Positions 1 through 12,198 of a DNA stretch of 64,000 nucleotides are shown here, in pieces. Position numbers and translations under genes: made by a program. Below the pieces are notes generated by a model that had not been told where the DNA came from, ran no database searches, and saw nothing but the letters and a program-made list of their open reading frames with translations. This DNA is from Pseudovirgaria hyperparasitica (lineage: Eukaryota; Ascomycota; Dothideomycetes; Acrospermales; Acrospermaceae): positions 1,067,117 through 1,131,116 of the forward strand of contig NW_022985559.1 in NCBI RefSeq assembly GCF_010093815.1, read 5' to 3'. Every line of letters begins with the position of its first letter. Position 1 is the stretch's first letter.

Positions 1-491
1 CATACCGTAGATGCAGGTGAGAGACTTGCCATAGCGAGAGACACGGTTGCTGCAAGCCATAACTGAGAACTGAATACTCGTGGACGGCGGAGGTAACGAG
101 AGGTGACGTAGCGGTTAATTAGTGTATCCATTCAATGGATGCCTCGGCCTTCCAAGACCATTCGGGATGGATGCTTTACGCCATAAATAATCGGTTCACG
201 CATTCGCACAGTTCGTTATCCGGACATCTACTCTGAAATTTCTCATTCTTGTTTAAGAAATTATGAAGACCTTTGTCTCTGCACCGACGCGAAACTCATG
301 CCTAGATAGTTCAATGAATGTCTTGTAATGGTAATTATATATGGAACATGCAGGTGCAGATCCATATTCACCACCCCTGTCCGATAATGCCCGTTAGCCA
401 CTGGAGAACCTTAGGACGCCTGCAAAAGAAATCTTTTATTTGCCAGCGTTTAAAGGTTGTGATACTACCAAGAATTACAAAAGTCCACAAG

Positions 492-1806
492 TCAATCCTT
501 GCTGAATTTTCTTTTGAACCAACTTTTCCTCTTGTCGCCTGACGACTCTCTTCTAGACAGCGTCCGTGGCCTCGATTCGTTGTTACGCACGGCCTCTCCA
601 GTCGTACTAGGACTAATTCCGAGCGGAATATGGCTTTTCCCAGAAGAATTTTTTGGTGGAACTGTAGGTGCAAGAGCATTTGGATAGTTAGGCGGAGAGT
701 AGGTACCTGTTGGTGCCATGTGTAAACACGAGTAATTGGCATCAGGGCCATATTCTTCCATGATAGGAGCACTACCAAACCCAGTAAATGCATATTGATC
801 AGCAGCATCTGCCCTGTTAACGGGTATGTTCCTTTCAATCGAACTATTCTCACTGCTTGGATCAGTGGTATTTGTCCACGGCTCACTGCCACTCCCAGAA
901 ACACCTGTGTTGACGGTATCGCGAGATTGTTGGTAGCCTGCATTGGGATACACCGGAGCACCGTTGTTATAACGACCGGCTTGTGGATCCGACATCATTC
1001 GCTGGTTATATCGGTTTCGTGAGGGACCAGCTACGGGAGGTGCATAAGTTTGATCATTGTAGTTTTCTCGAGCACCACCATTGCCATTACCGTAACAGCC
1101 TCCTATGTTCGAGTGACGGGTCTGCGTTCGCTCATTATTGCCTGTTCGGTTACTTAGCGTACGGGATCTGAATTTAAGACTGAGCAAGTACCGGCAAAAT
1201 AACTGCTCCTGCGGCTTTGGTATGTACTGGCCGCATCAGGCGCTGTATCTGGAGGAACAATCAGACTGAATCGTGAGCTATGTGGGTGGATCTGTTTGTA
1301 TACCGGCTCTCAGCAAAGTCCGTCTCTTGTATTCGGTATCGATTGCCGCTTCGAAGGACTTTATTGTATCGAGGGGACGTTCCCAACGTGGTCTTGTTGG
1401 ATTCGAAAGGTCCGGTTCAGCTACAACGAACAGAGCAAAGGTCTTAGAAAGATTGCGCATGATTTACATTATGCGATACTTACCGATCGGATTACCAAAT
1501 GTATCAAGGTGGGAGAACGATCGCAGAGGCGCTAAAGTCGATTTCTCTAGAGCTGCAGCTACTGCAAGTGCTGTCAGTACATAGGTCATACTTGGCTTTG
1601 GGTGACATACTAGGTTGCGCTTCATTCATTGCCGCATTGGGGTCTGCTTTGCCGGTCGGAGTGAAATGGCTTTTTCGTTTCTCCTCAGCAGTCTCTTTGA
1701 TGGTCTTAGTGCTGGTCGAGCCCTGCGACTTGTGGCTCTTTTCACTCTTGAAGCTGAAGGTAGACTTGGATCGGGGATGTTGCGGGGGGCGATCCATGCT
1801 GGACAT
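492..1806 (-). CDS. DUF2406 family protein, four exons
   Basis: Reconstructed exons are 1806-1611, 1561-1484, 1420-1304 and 1141-492 (346 aa, sums to an open frame). The conserved DUF2406 core crosses the first three exons: a Ser/Lys-rich start with KSHKSQGS, then KADPNAAMNEAQP, AALEKSTLAPLRSFSHLDTF, and AEPDLSNPTRPRWERPLDTI followed by KSFEAAID. The rest is a Gly/Asn/Tyr-rich disordered tail ending in a basic KRKSWFKRKFSKD stretch. Fungal DUF2406 proteins have no established biochemical role. The start ATG is at 1806; a second in-frame ATG lies three codons later. The first two introns are 49 and 63 bp. The third (162 bp, donor at 1303, acceptor at 1142) is the least certain, chosen because it is the GT-AG pair found that keeps the tail frame. 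The family call is firm; function is unknown. Confidence 0.88.
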
Positions 1807-3198
1807 ATTGGCAGAAAGTTATAATTATAAATAATGAAGTAAGCGGTGATTCCGTGTGTGGGATCGGAAGTATGTAAGGTATATGCGCTCGAAAAGTGAG
1901 CGTGTGAGATCCGAAGCGTTCGATCAGAGGTTGGTAACGATGGACCTGGAAGGTTGGTATACAGCAGGCCAGGTTGCGCCAGAAGATTCGTAGTGTAGTA
2001 GCGAGCGTAATGATGAGCCTAAACAAAAGGCAGGGTAACTTTTTCAAAAATATGGCAAATATATGCGCATTCAGTTGCAGTTGGCAGGGTGAAAGAAAGA
2101 CCGTGGTATCTATGGTGAGAAATATGTGTTAGGCGACGCCTGCAAGTAAATGGTCCTCAGGCCAGGTTGGTGGGAGGTGGAGACCTATGATTGCGCATAC
2201 ACACTACAAATGGATGCGCGCCATCTGTGCCGAATAATAGGTATCTACCTGGCAGATCTATTCACTCGCAACCATTACATATTGTTATCGCCACTCCTTT
2301 ACATTTAACACAGGACCGGATGCTAGCTACTGATGGGCTACTGAGCGACAAGAAAAAAATGCAACAGCCATTAGCGGTTTCATGATGGGAGACAACACCC
2401 ATGAGCTTCCGAGCGTTGCAACATCTTACATGGTGATAGCCCAGTCCCAGTGATGACGACGACGGTTCACAGCGCATCATCAATACACATCTATCGATAA
2501 TAGCTGCATGCAAAAGTGGAGCCCTCATTGCACAGCCCGACAGCCCCAGGCCAGTCCCGCCCAATTTTCCTTTATGTACATAGTAAATACCCGGCTGCCC
2601 GTCCTGCACTCGATAATGCATGAAACCATGCCTCTTGTGCTCTAGCTAATTCTCTGCCACTGCCCTCGCATTGCCAGCAAATGGACGAGTGTACTGTACC
2701 TTAAGTCCCTCCACCCATGAGCATGCGCATTGCCAAGAAAATGTTTCAAGACAGGTCAGACTGGTAATACTGCTGCTCCGTACCCAGAACCTCGATACTC
2801 CTCCTATCATCCGATGCTTGATCGAGACGTCTTGTACTTACTATTCTCCACATCAAAAGCCTTTGCCACGAGAGGCCTTCGTCACAATGTCTAAATTCTC
2901 AACCATTAGCGATCCAATACGATTGTTACTTTGTTGCTTACCCATTCTACTGCCACACGTTGGTACAATATCGTGTGAACATAGCCAGCGTGCTTAGCAT
3001 GCCCGTCGTAATTGTTGCCACCTGTGTGCACGGATCACTTTGGGTGGGGGCGGCACCGCCCGGCCAGTCCACTAGCACGAAATCATCTCGACTTCAGCTC
3101 ACCGTCTAGTATTTAGTGCTTTCTGTACGATCTCCTTCACGCCCTCACCTTTCCTGTACGATACTACGAACAATTGAATTTTTATCACATTCACTGAT
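1807..3198. other. intergenic, divergent promoter region of DUF2406 gene and SEC9
   Basis: The two flanking genes diverge, so this 1.4 kb should hold both promoters. Open frames here are short, start without good context and show no family motif. No RNA gene or repeat was recognised. The stretch just before SEC9 is pyrimidine-rich, as fungal 5' leaders often are. Confidence 0.5.
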
Positions 3199-4697
3199 AT
3201 GGGTTTCTTCAAGAAGAAGAACAAAGGTGAAGGCAAGAACAGCCCAGTGCCTGAAACCAATCCTTACGCCCAGGACAACTCTTCGAAACCAGACGCGTAC
3301 CAAAGTGCTTCTACCAATGGTTATGGAAATTTAGGCTCTGCTCCTCCTCCGCCATATACTCACAACAATTCTGTCAATGATGGTGGTTTTAGAACTCGAG
3401 ACAATCAAGACTATGACTCTTCACAGGCTCGGGATGAAAAATCACCTGTGCCTCAAGGTGGCTACGGAGGCACTCAGTATGGTGGTAATTCTGCTTATGG
3501 CGGTGGTAGATATGGCGGAGGACATTCTTACGGAGACTATCCCGGTAGGAAATGACTATCATGGAAACAAAGCAGAATGACTGACCCCCTAGCCGGTACC
3601 AATTCGTATGATACGACATCCAGACTTGCTCGTCGTGCAGGTTATGGTGGTTTAGGTGGAGCGGATATTCGAGATGACCCCAATAGAGAAGCCTTATTCG
3701 GGAAAGCACCGCAACGAGACCATTCCGCCAATCCCTATGCCTCATCAAGTAACATGCTCGCAGGACCGACGGGTCATGCTGCGAGCGGTGTTGGGCGGAG
3801 CGAGCTATTTGGGAATGCAGCAGATCGTGTCCAGCGAAGACAAGATGACCTCGGAACTGGCCATCGAGAATACGAAGACAACTATGATGGTCTTACTGAA
3901 GAGCAAAAAGAGGCTCGAGATGTGAAGAGAATTCGTCAAGAAGCAAACGCATGGCGTGGTGAATCTGCACAATCTGTAAAAAGGGCAGTAGCAACGACAG
4001 ATTCGATTAAAGAAATGGCTGCAGCGACTCGAAAGAAAATTTATGACCAGGGCGAGAGCTTGAATAAGTCCGAGAAAATAATGCATGCTGCAAAATACCA
4101 GGTGGAGCAAGCAGGGAACGGTATACACAGACTAGGCAAATTGCAGAGTGTGTTTTCAATAGACCCTGCTACAAAAGATATATCTGCGAAGCAGGTGTTA
4201 CACATGGAAGGACATGCAAGTGCGTCTCATACTTCTCGCAACACTATGCTAATTAATCCTTGTAGGAAAAACACCAAGCTGAGAAACGCGCCATGAACGA
4301 GCACCAACATCAGCAAACCCAATTGAAGAACTCTCAGCCTCCCAAACAAGATACCGTATCCCATGCTCCCAAAAGAACACCCGATCCGAAGTATTTCGTC
4401 CCCGATGAAGACGATTCAGATGCAGAGAGACAGATGGCTTTTGAAGAAGGTAAGCGCCTATAATTTTACACAAATGCAGCTGGAGATGATCTAAATACAA
4501 GGCTGACCTTTGTTCTAGACATTGACAATGGTCTCGAGCACATGCGGCGGGGTGTTGCAGACATCAAGTTTTTAGGGACCGACATGGGTAGAGAGATTGC
4601 GCGACAGAACGAGCATATCGGCAAGATCGACGAAGGTGCACACAAACTCAATTCAAACATTGAGTTGCAGCGCCATAAATTGGACAGTTTCCGATAA
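3199..4697 (+). CDS. SEC9: Exocytic Qbc-SNARE, SNAP-25/Sec9-like
   Basis: Plasma-membrane t-SNARE that pairs with a syntaxin and a synaptobrevin for exocytosis. Exons 3199-3544, 3593-4194, 4266-4449 and 4519-4697 give 436 aa; introns are 48, 71 and 69 bp. The N-terminal about 200 residues are low-complexity (Lys-rich start, then Gly/Tyr/Asn/Pro), as in Sec9. The Qb SNARE helix runs from about residue 228 to 300 (RIRQEANAWRGESAQS, then KKIYDQGESLNKSEK with the zero-layer Gln). The Qc helix fills the last exon, residues 377-436 (DIDNGLEHMRRGVADIK, then REIARQNEHIGKID with its Gln). There is no transmembrane segment, as expected. The acidic linker has PDPKYFVPDEDDSDAERQ. The start sits at MGFFKKKNKGEGK, typical of fungal Sec9. 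Well supported. Confidence 0.95.
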
Positions 4698-6854
4698 TAA
4701 GCACATGCTACACGTAGGATTCTTTAGCGATGACGAAGTTGATGCTGCATGTCACTGTCCAAGAGGAGGATATCTGAACACTGTAGTGAAGGGTCATACA
4801 TAGGCTGTATGCTTCTACCGTCCAGCAGAGACTTCAGAGTAGTTCACATAGCTCGCCGACGTTCTTTAGGTCCATACTCAGTCAATAACAACACACACTT
4901 AAGATTACACTTCCCATCGAAGGCTCGTTCCTGTGGCCTTGTCTTTGTAGTTGGATTATTCGGTGATCTGTTTCACCACCTCTGAAAGGAAATGTTTACG
5001 AATCTGGCCACGTCGACTTAAGCTATAAGTCGGTCCTTTTCTACAGGGTACTAAGTACTATTTATTCACTGTTCACGGGCTGTCGCCATTATGTCTTTCC
5101 CTATAAGTTAGTAGCTCGTCACTGTGCGGTCTTTCGTAACTTATATTTCCTATCATACTTATACTATAGACCTACTGCAAGAGGTCAGCTTCCCGATAAT
5201 AATTAGCTTAATATTCCCATTATATGTACACTATATCTTCATTAGTAGGCTTAGATAAAAGAACTAATAGCTCTAGAATTATATTCTATATCAGCCAGCC
5301 TAAGCATCTTAAGTCCATCTCTATATCTTATCTACAATCCTATTATTTTCTGATCCATGTTTGATGTGTGGAAGTCATACTGACTTACCGCTTTATATAC
5401 CAATACTACTTATAAGATGTTATAAACAATATTTGAATGCGTTCGCCGCTCGCATCTGTTCATAAGAGCTTCGAAGCGTGGCGATGTTTTGACTGCAATG
5501 TAGGCTGTATCACTTTTGAGGAAAAGTTTCAGAAAATTGGCTGTAGTGTTAGTTATGAACAGTAGTTTTCTAGACTATGTCTCATGGACCGGCTGGGTCT
5601 GTAGAACCTACATTTCTCTCTTGTTGCTCGTGGATCTGTCTGTGTATGTCGCATTAAGAGTCAGGTCCATGGCATCCAACGCGGCCTAATCGATCCACAA
5701 GCATTAGTAGACTCAGTACTCTTATCACTTCACGTCAACCGTTGCTTCGATGATACAGACAGGGCTTTGGACACTTTCCATGCAGTGCGATTGGCATAAT
5801 TTGAGTTATTTGACAGTAACGATTGACACGAATCGCGCTTTGCTTGCTAGGGTCGGTCCAAACATGACTCGGATACAGAATCTTTCGAAACAAAAGTTCA
5901 TAAGCCCTTGATGCACTATCAATGATCAGAACGTCAATTTTACCTCGTTAAGTGAAACTTTACGCTTTAACACTCTGAAAGATGTTGCACGTGGCGTACC
6001 ACGGGAGATCCTACTAGCTGCAGCTGTCTCGCCTTCTTTGAGGTCTTCTCTGTCGGCCCCCATGGCCATGGCGTGCACCGAGCCAGACCTCCAGGAATGG
6101 TATAGTCTCGTACGGATGATATCGACGAATAGACAATAGAAAAGGCGTTAGAGGGTCGTGAGATTAGGCGTATAGATGCAACGTCGAAGCGAGGTTGAAA
6201 TCTTGGTGTCCCTTAACCATACCCTTAATTGGGATAGCGTGGCTGGAAACTAATGCAGTCTCTGCCGAGGAAATATGCCTGCAAGTGTCAATGAGATGGA
6301 ATGTATACGAGGCTGTCATATACACTGCTGTTAATGGTGGGGGTTTACGTCCGAAAGATAGGTCTAGATTGACGACATCGTAGCTTGTAGAGACATCCGA
6401 TCTTTCACAAGCGGCACAGGTATTAACAAGGCGGGACTTTTTTCCACACTGTCATTCAAGGAAGCTTGGAGTGGCTCTAGTATCTCGTTTCAGCGATTTC
6501 AGACAGCCTCGTCAGATACTGATTCGTCATGAACCCTGGGCTGAAGTTGTTTCGGTTCGTCGGTTGTGGTCCTGTACTAAATTGCTAGGTCGGGAGCTTG
6601 CTTTCCGCAAACCATCATAAACGTCCAGTAGTCGAAATCGGGGCATTGATATCTGTTGTGGCTTTCCTGCAGCTACTGCATCCGTCTCCGGGCTTAATAC
6701 TATAAATCACGGTAGGAATTACTCCCAACTTGTAAAGTCCCAGTGCACTCCTGGTCCATCATTTAAAACCCCATCTCGTTCCGAGTTTCCTTATCATCAA
6801 TATTGTCTTTCAGCTATTCCAAGGCGATCTTCGTATCCCGTTTGACCGAGTAAC
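4698..6854. other. 2.1-kb gene-free stretch with an AT-rich core
   Basis: No open frame with a recognisable domain is present. About 5000-5440 is visibly AT- and TpA-rich and poor in CpG. The flanks (4700-5000, 5450-6850) have ordinary base composition. The last 150 bp before 6855 should be the promoter and leader of the dehydrogenase gene. Confidence 0.5.
5000..5440. repeat. AT/TpA-rich tract, possible RIP-mutated relic
   Basis: The sequence has runs such as ctatagacctactg, ataataattagcttaata, tatatgtacactatatc and ctctatatcttatctac, with many TpA steps and almost no CpG, unlike its neighbours. C-to-T mutation of CpA sites (repeat-induced point mutation) in ascomycetes produces this kind of composition in old repeats. 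No coding remnant or terminal repeat could be identified, so the original element, if any, is not named. A plain AT-rich intergenic spacer is the alternative. Confidence 0.35.
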
Positions 6855-8216
6855 ATGGTTTCGTCTCTCACAAAGACTAGGAACAGGCTTTCTGGTATCT
6901 TCAGTAAGATGGGTGGTGGACCAAAAGAAACGCTACTCGTAGCGATCGAATTCCCGGAAAGCAAAGAGTTAGTGGACAGGATGAGAAAGAAATTTCCATA
7001 TGTGGACATCGTCTGGTATCAGCATGATCCCAAAAAAGGGCCAGTTCCAGAGCGTAAGTTTGGCGTGCGTCCTGTGTCAGACTTGGTCATGCCAGCAACT
7101 CCGTTGAGCATTTTCAAACAAAGTGCTAAACTCATGATTTTTCAGATCTGTTCCGCTCCGTAACTATATTAGTCACTATGTTCAGCCTTCCGTCAAAGCT
7201 GTCACTGGTGCCGGAACTGCGCTATGTACACTTCTTCAGTGCCGGGATCAATCACATCTACGAACATCCTCTCTACAAAGATTCGAAGATTCCCCTGACG
7301 ACCTCAAATGGCGTTCATGGGCCTCAGATCGCAGAGTGGGTCGTTATGACGGCGTTATGCCAGAATCATTCTTACAACCACTGGCACGCACTTCAGCAGC
7401 AGAAGAAATGGGGCAATTTCAGAGACGTGAAAGTTCGGGACTGGGCTGGTCAGAAAGTCGGTATTCTTGGTTATGGTAGCATCGGCCGTCAGGGTAAGCC
7501 ATTCGAACTTTTTCATTTCCAGGTTCAGACTGTTGTACAGTACCAGTCGAACTATCCATGATATCCTCTATGTCTGAGCTACGTTCTAATTTTACCCACC
7601 ATCACGAATTCAAGACAAGGTACAGGACTAACGAAAGCTCACAGTCGGCCGTGCTTTTGCTGCTCTGGGTATGACCATCTATGCATATACCGCCTCTCCA
7701 CGCCCAACACCATCGTCACGTGTTGACAACGGTTATATTGTACCTAACACCGGCGATCCGGATGGCAGTATACCAACCGCCTGGTACTCCGGCACCTCAA
7801 AAGCCTCCCTGCACGACTTCCTCTCGCAAAAATTCGACATAATAGTCCTGACGCTCCCGCTAACTCCCTCAACAACGCACCTCCTCGGCACCGAGGAATT
7901 TGCTATTCTCGCATCCCAACCCCATCCACCTCTCCTGAGTAACATCTCGCGAGGACAAATTGTTGACCAGGCAGCAATGGTGAAGGCTCTACATGATGGT
8001 GGACTACGAGGTGCATGTTTAGATGTTACAGATCCAGAACCATTGCCGGAAGACAGTGAGTTATGGACGGCAAAAAATGTCATTATCACGCCGCATGTTA
8101 GTGGTGGAAGCGAGAAGTATCTGGAGAGAACGTGGGATATACTGGAGATGAACGTGGGCCGGCTGATGGAGGGAAAGAAGTTGATCAATCAGGTAGATCG
8201 CCGAAGAGGCTACTGA
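6855..8216 (+). CDS. D-isomer-specific 2-hydroxyacid dehydrogenase
   Basis: NAD(P)-dependent 2-hydroxyacid dehydrogenase or 2-oxoacid reductase, presumably cytosolic. Exons 6855-7053, 7146-7493 and 7645-8216 (introns 92 and 151 bp) encode 372 aa. The Rossmann nucleotide-binding loop GILGYGSIGR lies at the end of exon 2 and continues into QVGRAFAALGM. The catalytic set is present: Arg285 in SNISRGQIVD, Glu314 in DPEPLPED and His333 in ITPHVSGGS. A longer-than-usual insertion follows the Rossmann motif (TASPRPTPSS to GTSKASLHDF), common in fungal members. The substrate cannot be told from sequence; glyoxylate/hydroxypyruvate reductase-like and broad 2-ketoacid reductase are both possible. The gene faces the FAD monooxygenase tail to tail. 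Base composition on the + strand changes from C/A-rich to G/T-rich near 7965. Confidence 0.93.
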
Positions 8217-8548
8217 AGAGAAGAAAAAGGCCAGAGAGAAAACCAAGGTGAGCCCACATGAGGGGCGGAACAGTGCTCGATAAGAGCGATGACTTTGCGT
8301 ACCAGACTTCATTTATGATGCGACACGCTTGTGAGCATGTATTCATGACATAGGAGCATAAACTGCTATAGATGCTGTACTGGCGATGCCAACCAGCTGA
8401 TCAGATTCTAGATGCCATAAGTTCAACCCTTGCACCACTAAAATAGGGCCCAGGAGGTTTTACACCGAATGAACGAGTCTTCACTCCTATCTACCACATA
8501 GTAGTCTCTCTTCACGATAAAGCTCGTTTACTCCAGACTTGAGCCTCC
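8217..8548. other. convergent intergenic spacer
   Basis: This 330-bp spacer lies between two convergent genes and should hold both 3' ends. No gene or repeat was seen. Confidence 0.5.
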
Positions 8549-10026
8549 TCACAACTGACTGTCCATGCTTTCCCTTCTCAGCAACCTCTCAGCCTCCACT
8601 CGCCCGTCAAAGCTATACAGCCATCCCTGAAATCCTGGATCCTGCAATGCATTCGGGAACCCACACGTCTCCCTCCCCGTGACTCCGACGCCCCCTTCAC
8701 GCCTATACGTTCTATCTCTGTCCTCCTGCTCCTTTCCATCCGGCAACGTCCATATGGCTCCCATCTTATCCGTCATCCTCCCAACGAACCTCGTGCGCGG
8801 ACGTCGCTCTCTCTCGAACAAAGCCAGAGCACGACGCACTTCAACAACAGAGGAACTATAACCAAGCAAATTCGAAAGAAGCGAAGCATCCTCAAACCCC
8901 ATTGCTGCACCAGACCCAAGAAACGGCTTCATCGCATGCGCCGCATCCCCGACCAACGCGACCGCCAACCTCTCCCCTTCCCTCGCCCGCGCCCATGATC
9001 TTGGCACCGACACATCAGCATGATAGTCCAACACAAGCCACTTCAAAAAGCCTGTCCCATGCTCGATCAATGTTCTAATGCGCGGATCCCACGGCGCGGA
9101 ATACAATGCCAGCAACTCCGCTTTCGAAGCCGGTCTGGGGCCGCGGAATAGCGACTCGTGGATGGCGGCTGCGTGTGGCGAAGCAGAGACGTCTGTGGTC
9201 AGGGCGAGGTAGAAGTCGTCTTTGAGCAGGTAGCCTGTGGCCATGGTGTGTGGGCCCTGCCAGATATGGACAGATGGAGGGGAGATCAGGGAGGACATGC
9301 CGAGGGCGTGCATGTCCGATACAGACATCAGGACGCGAGTCACGATGAGGCCGCTCCAGCGTGGGGTGATGGGTTGGGTGTTGAGGAAGGTGCGGGTGCT
9401 GCTTGCTTGGCCGTCGGCGGCGAAGAGGAGGTCTGCAGTGTGGTATATTGTGTCGTTTGTGGGTGTAGTAGTGCATATTGAGCCAGTGGTAAAATTGGTA
9501 CGAGAGATATCGACGTTGGCACCGAGGTGGATCTTGACGCCGGCAGATTGAGCAGCGGAGTAGAGGATCTTGCGCAGGTCGGCGCGGTGGATGACGAGGA
9601 AGGGGGAGCCGTATTGTTGCTCCATGTCTGGCTCGAGAGAAAGAGCAGCGAGAGGGTTGGGGTCTGCAACGCCATCATGGGTGTTGGATGGCTGTGCGCG
9701 GTAGGAGTGGGATACCCAGTAATGGGATGCGGATGATCTGCTTCTGACTGCTTCCAGAAGGCCGAGAGTGTGCAGGACACGGGTAGAGTTGGGTGGTAGA
9801 ACGATACCGGCCCCTACCTATCAAAAATCATGAGTTGAGGTCTGCTGGAATAGATGCATATGATATATACCTCTTTGAGCTCTACATCACTTTCGAATAT
9901 CGTGACGTTGTATCCGAATTTTCGGAGGGAGATTGACAGAGCTAGGCCGACAAGTCCGGCTCCGATCACGGCAATTTGATATCCGGATTTGAATCTCTCT
10001 GGTGACTTTTCGCCAATGCCTTCCAT
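8549..10026 (-). CDS. FAD-dependent monooxygenase, salicylate hydroxylase-like
   Basis: Group A flavoprotein monooxygenase; the family uses NAD(P)H and O2 to hydroxylate aromatic or polyketide substrates. Exon 1 is 10026-9871 and exon 2 is 9817-8549, giving 474 aa. The FAD-binding motif VIGAGLVGLALSISLRKFG is followed by an acidic strand end (TIFES). The intron falls just before VGAGIVLPPNSTRVLHTLGL, a family hallmark. The DG motif appears as LLFAADGQASSTR and the GD motif as LVGDAAHAMKPFLGSGAAMG. Length fits the family. The start is the ATG at 10026; an upstream frame extension begins only with TTG. Substrate unknown. No polyketide synthase or cluster neighbour is present, so a catabolic role is as likely as a biosynthetic one. 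The + strand switches from C-rich to G-rich near 9120. Confidence 0.92.
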
Positions 10027-11913
10027 TGTCAAGTATCTTTTTGATGCACGTCAAACAGTCTTCTAGAGGTAGCCGAAGTTATTACATCTATGTGATCGCT
10101 TAGAGTTCAAAAAGTCAGATGGATGGTTACACGACTGAAGTATGCGCCTCACTCGCCGCGGACATTCCAATCTGGCGGGAATCGCTTGTGTACAGGGGCA
10201 CCTAGCTTGCTATCGCAGGGGTCATGTGAAGTACTATGAAGGTTTGATCATTACGTGTTAGTTGAATACCAGAAGTTCAAGTGTCGGTATTCACATATTG
10301 TGCGAGGAGCATCATGGTATGTTTTCCATATGACTTGACCTGGAGGTCTCAATCTCGCTTCGACGTAGTCTGTTTCCATTTCCTGATCCTCCATATGATG
10401 CTCGTATATGGTTGCGAATGCATCCGAACATCTGATTGGCTGCATTACATTCGGGCCTGTTGTGGTTACCCCTTCCACAAGCTCCCTTGCTGATCTACAA
10501 TCGGAGAGCGCTGCATTTGACCGAGTGAGGTTGAGCCTGATCCCGGGCCGTTGCAGATGGTGTATAAGACATACAGGTTTGTGGGCTTATTTGTGGTGTG
10601 ACTGGTGTTATTCCGGCCATCTAATTGCGTTTGCTGGCTACCACAGAAGTTACGAAAGAGACACAATGAAACCAGACGAAGAAAGAAACAGGACGAGCCG
10701 AGTGACCCTCAGATAAGAAACAGATCACAAAATTGCACAAACGTGACACTGACCATCACTGAGGTAAGGGGCGCGACATTTTGAAACCAGAATCGAGGCA
10801 AACCTAAGTTGTCTCCTTCTGAACATACATCGGCATGTCGGCATCGGCACTTGCAACGCCTTGCCCACGCCGTGAACTGTTATGGGCAATTTGATGCCAG
10901 TGCCATGGCCTTGGAAGTGGAGAGTCGGAGGCCGACGATGCGCCGTGCGTGTGTCGGTGTGAATGAATGCAGAGGCATAGACTACACAACAACACGTCTG
11001 TAGTTCCGATGCGTGATGAAGATGAACATGATAGAAGATCACTATGGGAACGAACGTGCTTTTTATATATCTATGTGTGTGAAAAGCTTTGACGCTATAC
11101 CCGATCCGTTCATTACCTAATCACACAAAAGTAACTGAATGCGAGCGAGCACCGAGTTATCAATAGAATCAAGCATTGAAACACAAAGTATGTCTATGGG
11201 ATTACGAAATCAAGTGTGTCTGGCGAACAAGGACTTCGAAGACTTCTGAGCGCGAATGTGCTATCTCGAAGGTCCCACTTTCACCCTGGTTCCTGCTTAT
11301 CGATAGATTGGTTTTGATCCATTGAAGGTTTCGACTCTGTAACCGCCTCGTACGTGGCTGAATCTCTACCACACGCTACCCGAAGCATCATGACTCAATG
11401 AGCAGGAGCTCACGTCAATAATACCCTGCATGGGTATCTGGTGTGGTGATAGCTTGAGAGATATCGTCGATCGAGCACACTTGCAAGACCATGCCTGGCT
11501 GAAAAATGATAGGCGCTAGATTTATTATTCCACACGTGGCTTTCAGTTCTTCAAAATGAATAGGACTATTGCCTCACGCTCTCGAGACGCAATCTGCAGA
11601 GTTTTGTTATTGCAGCTGAGGTCGAGATGTACAGAAGAGGCGTGGGTTAGAGGATCAATCAGTCAGAAGATTTTCTGGTAATGGTAAGGCTAGGTTGCCG
11701 ACATCATATGCCTTTCGTTTCCGGAGACCATCTGCTGGCAGAATGAGTATTCCTACGTCTCCCCAAATGTATAGTTCGTCACAAACGGATGCGTTACGTC
11801 ATAGTCACTTACTTCATCTCAACCTTATCCGGCGCATGAACCTTAAGCATTGAACAGCTTGTCAGTCCTGAAGCAAAATATCATAGGTAACCACTACAAA
11901 GCCTACGATCATA
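10027..11913. other. intergenic, no gene seen
   Basis: 1.9 kb between the monooxygenase start and the small two-exon gene. Open frames in all six frames are short and look random. No tRNA, repeat or domain fragment was recognised. Confidence 0.45.
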
Positions 11914-12198
11914 ATGGTATCATCAAAGGACTCTGGTACATGGCGCCCTGTCTACAACGTCCTTCAACACTAATCTCATATCTCAGACATAAAGTCCCTA
12001 CCTGACAAGGCCACACAAGCAGACAAGGACTTGGCATATAAAGTTGCCGCAAACATCAAACCAGGGCACAAGAGTGGAGAGTCTAATATCAAAGAGACCA
12101 TAGAGTCTGCTGCCACCAAAGAGGAGAATCTGATCTCGAAACGAACGGTCGGAGGTGACGATGGAGGGGAGTCGGGGACAGCTGAGAGGAGGGTTTAA
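11914..12198 (+). CDS. Small hydrophilic protein of 77 aa, two exons
   Basis: Not recognised as a known family. Exon 1 (11914-11935) encodes MVSSKDS; a 51-bp intron (11936-11986) has a GTACAT donor, a CACTAATC branch-like site and a CTCAG acceptor; exon 2 (11987-12198) runs to a TAA. The join is in frame and creates an Asp codon. The product is very hydrophilic and charged with no membrane segment. It contains SLPDKATQADKDLAYKVA, then NIKPGHKSGESNIKETIESA and TKEENLISKR, so it is probably helical or disordered. Coding character comes from the codon-like periodicity, the correct splice phase and branch point, and the lack of stops over 70 codons. The spacing of Lys/Glu/Asp recalls small stress-type fungal proteins, but that is only an impression. 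Confidence 0.6.

Noticed and set aside
1-60. minus-strand ATG at 60 open to the window edge, ending in a GTATG donor-like sequence
   Set aside because: Only 20 codons are visible; could be a first exon of a gene outside the window, but nothing supports it.
8549-12198. a secondary-metabolite cluster made of the dehydrogenase, monooxygenase and neighbours
   Set aside because: No backbone enzyme, transporter or pathway regulator is present; neighbours are housekeeping genes.
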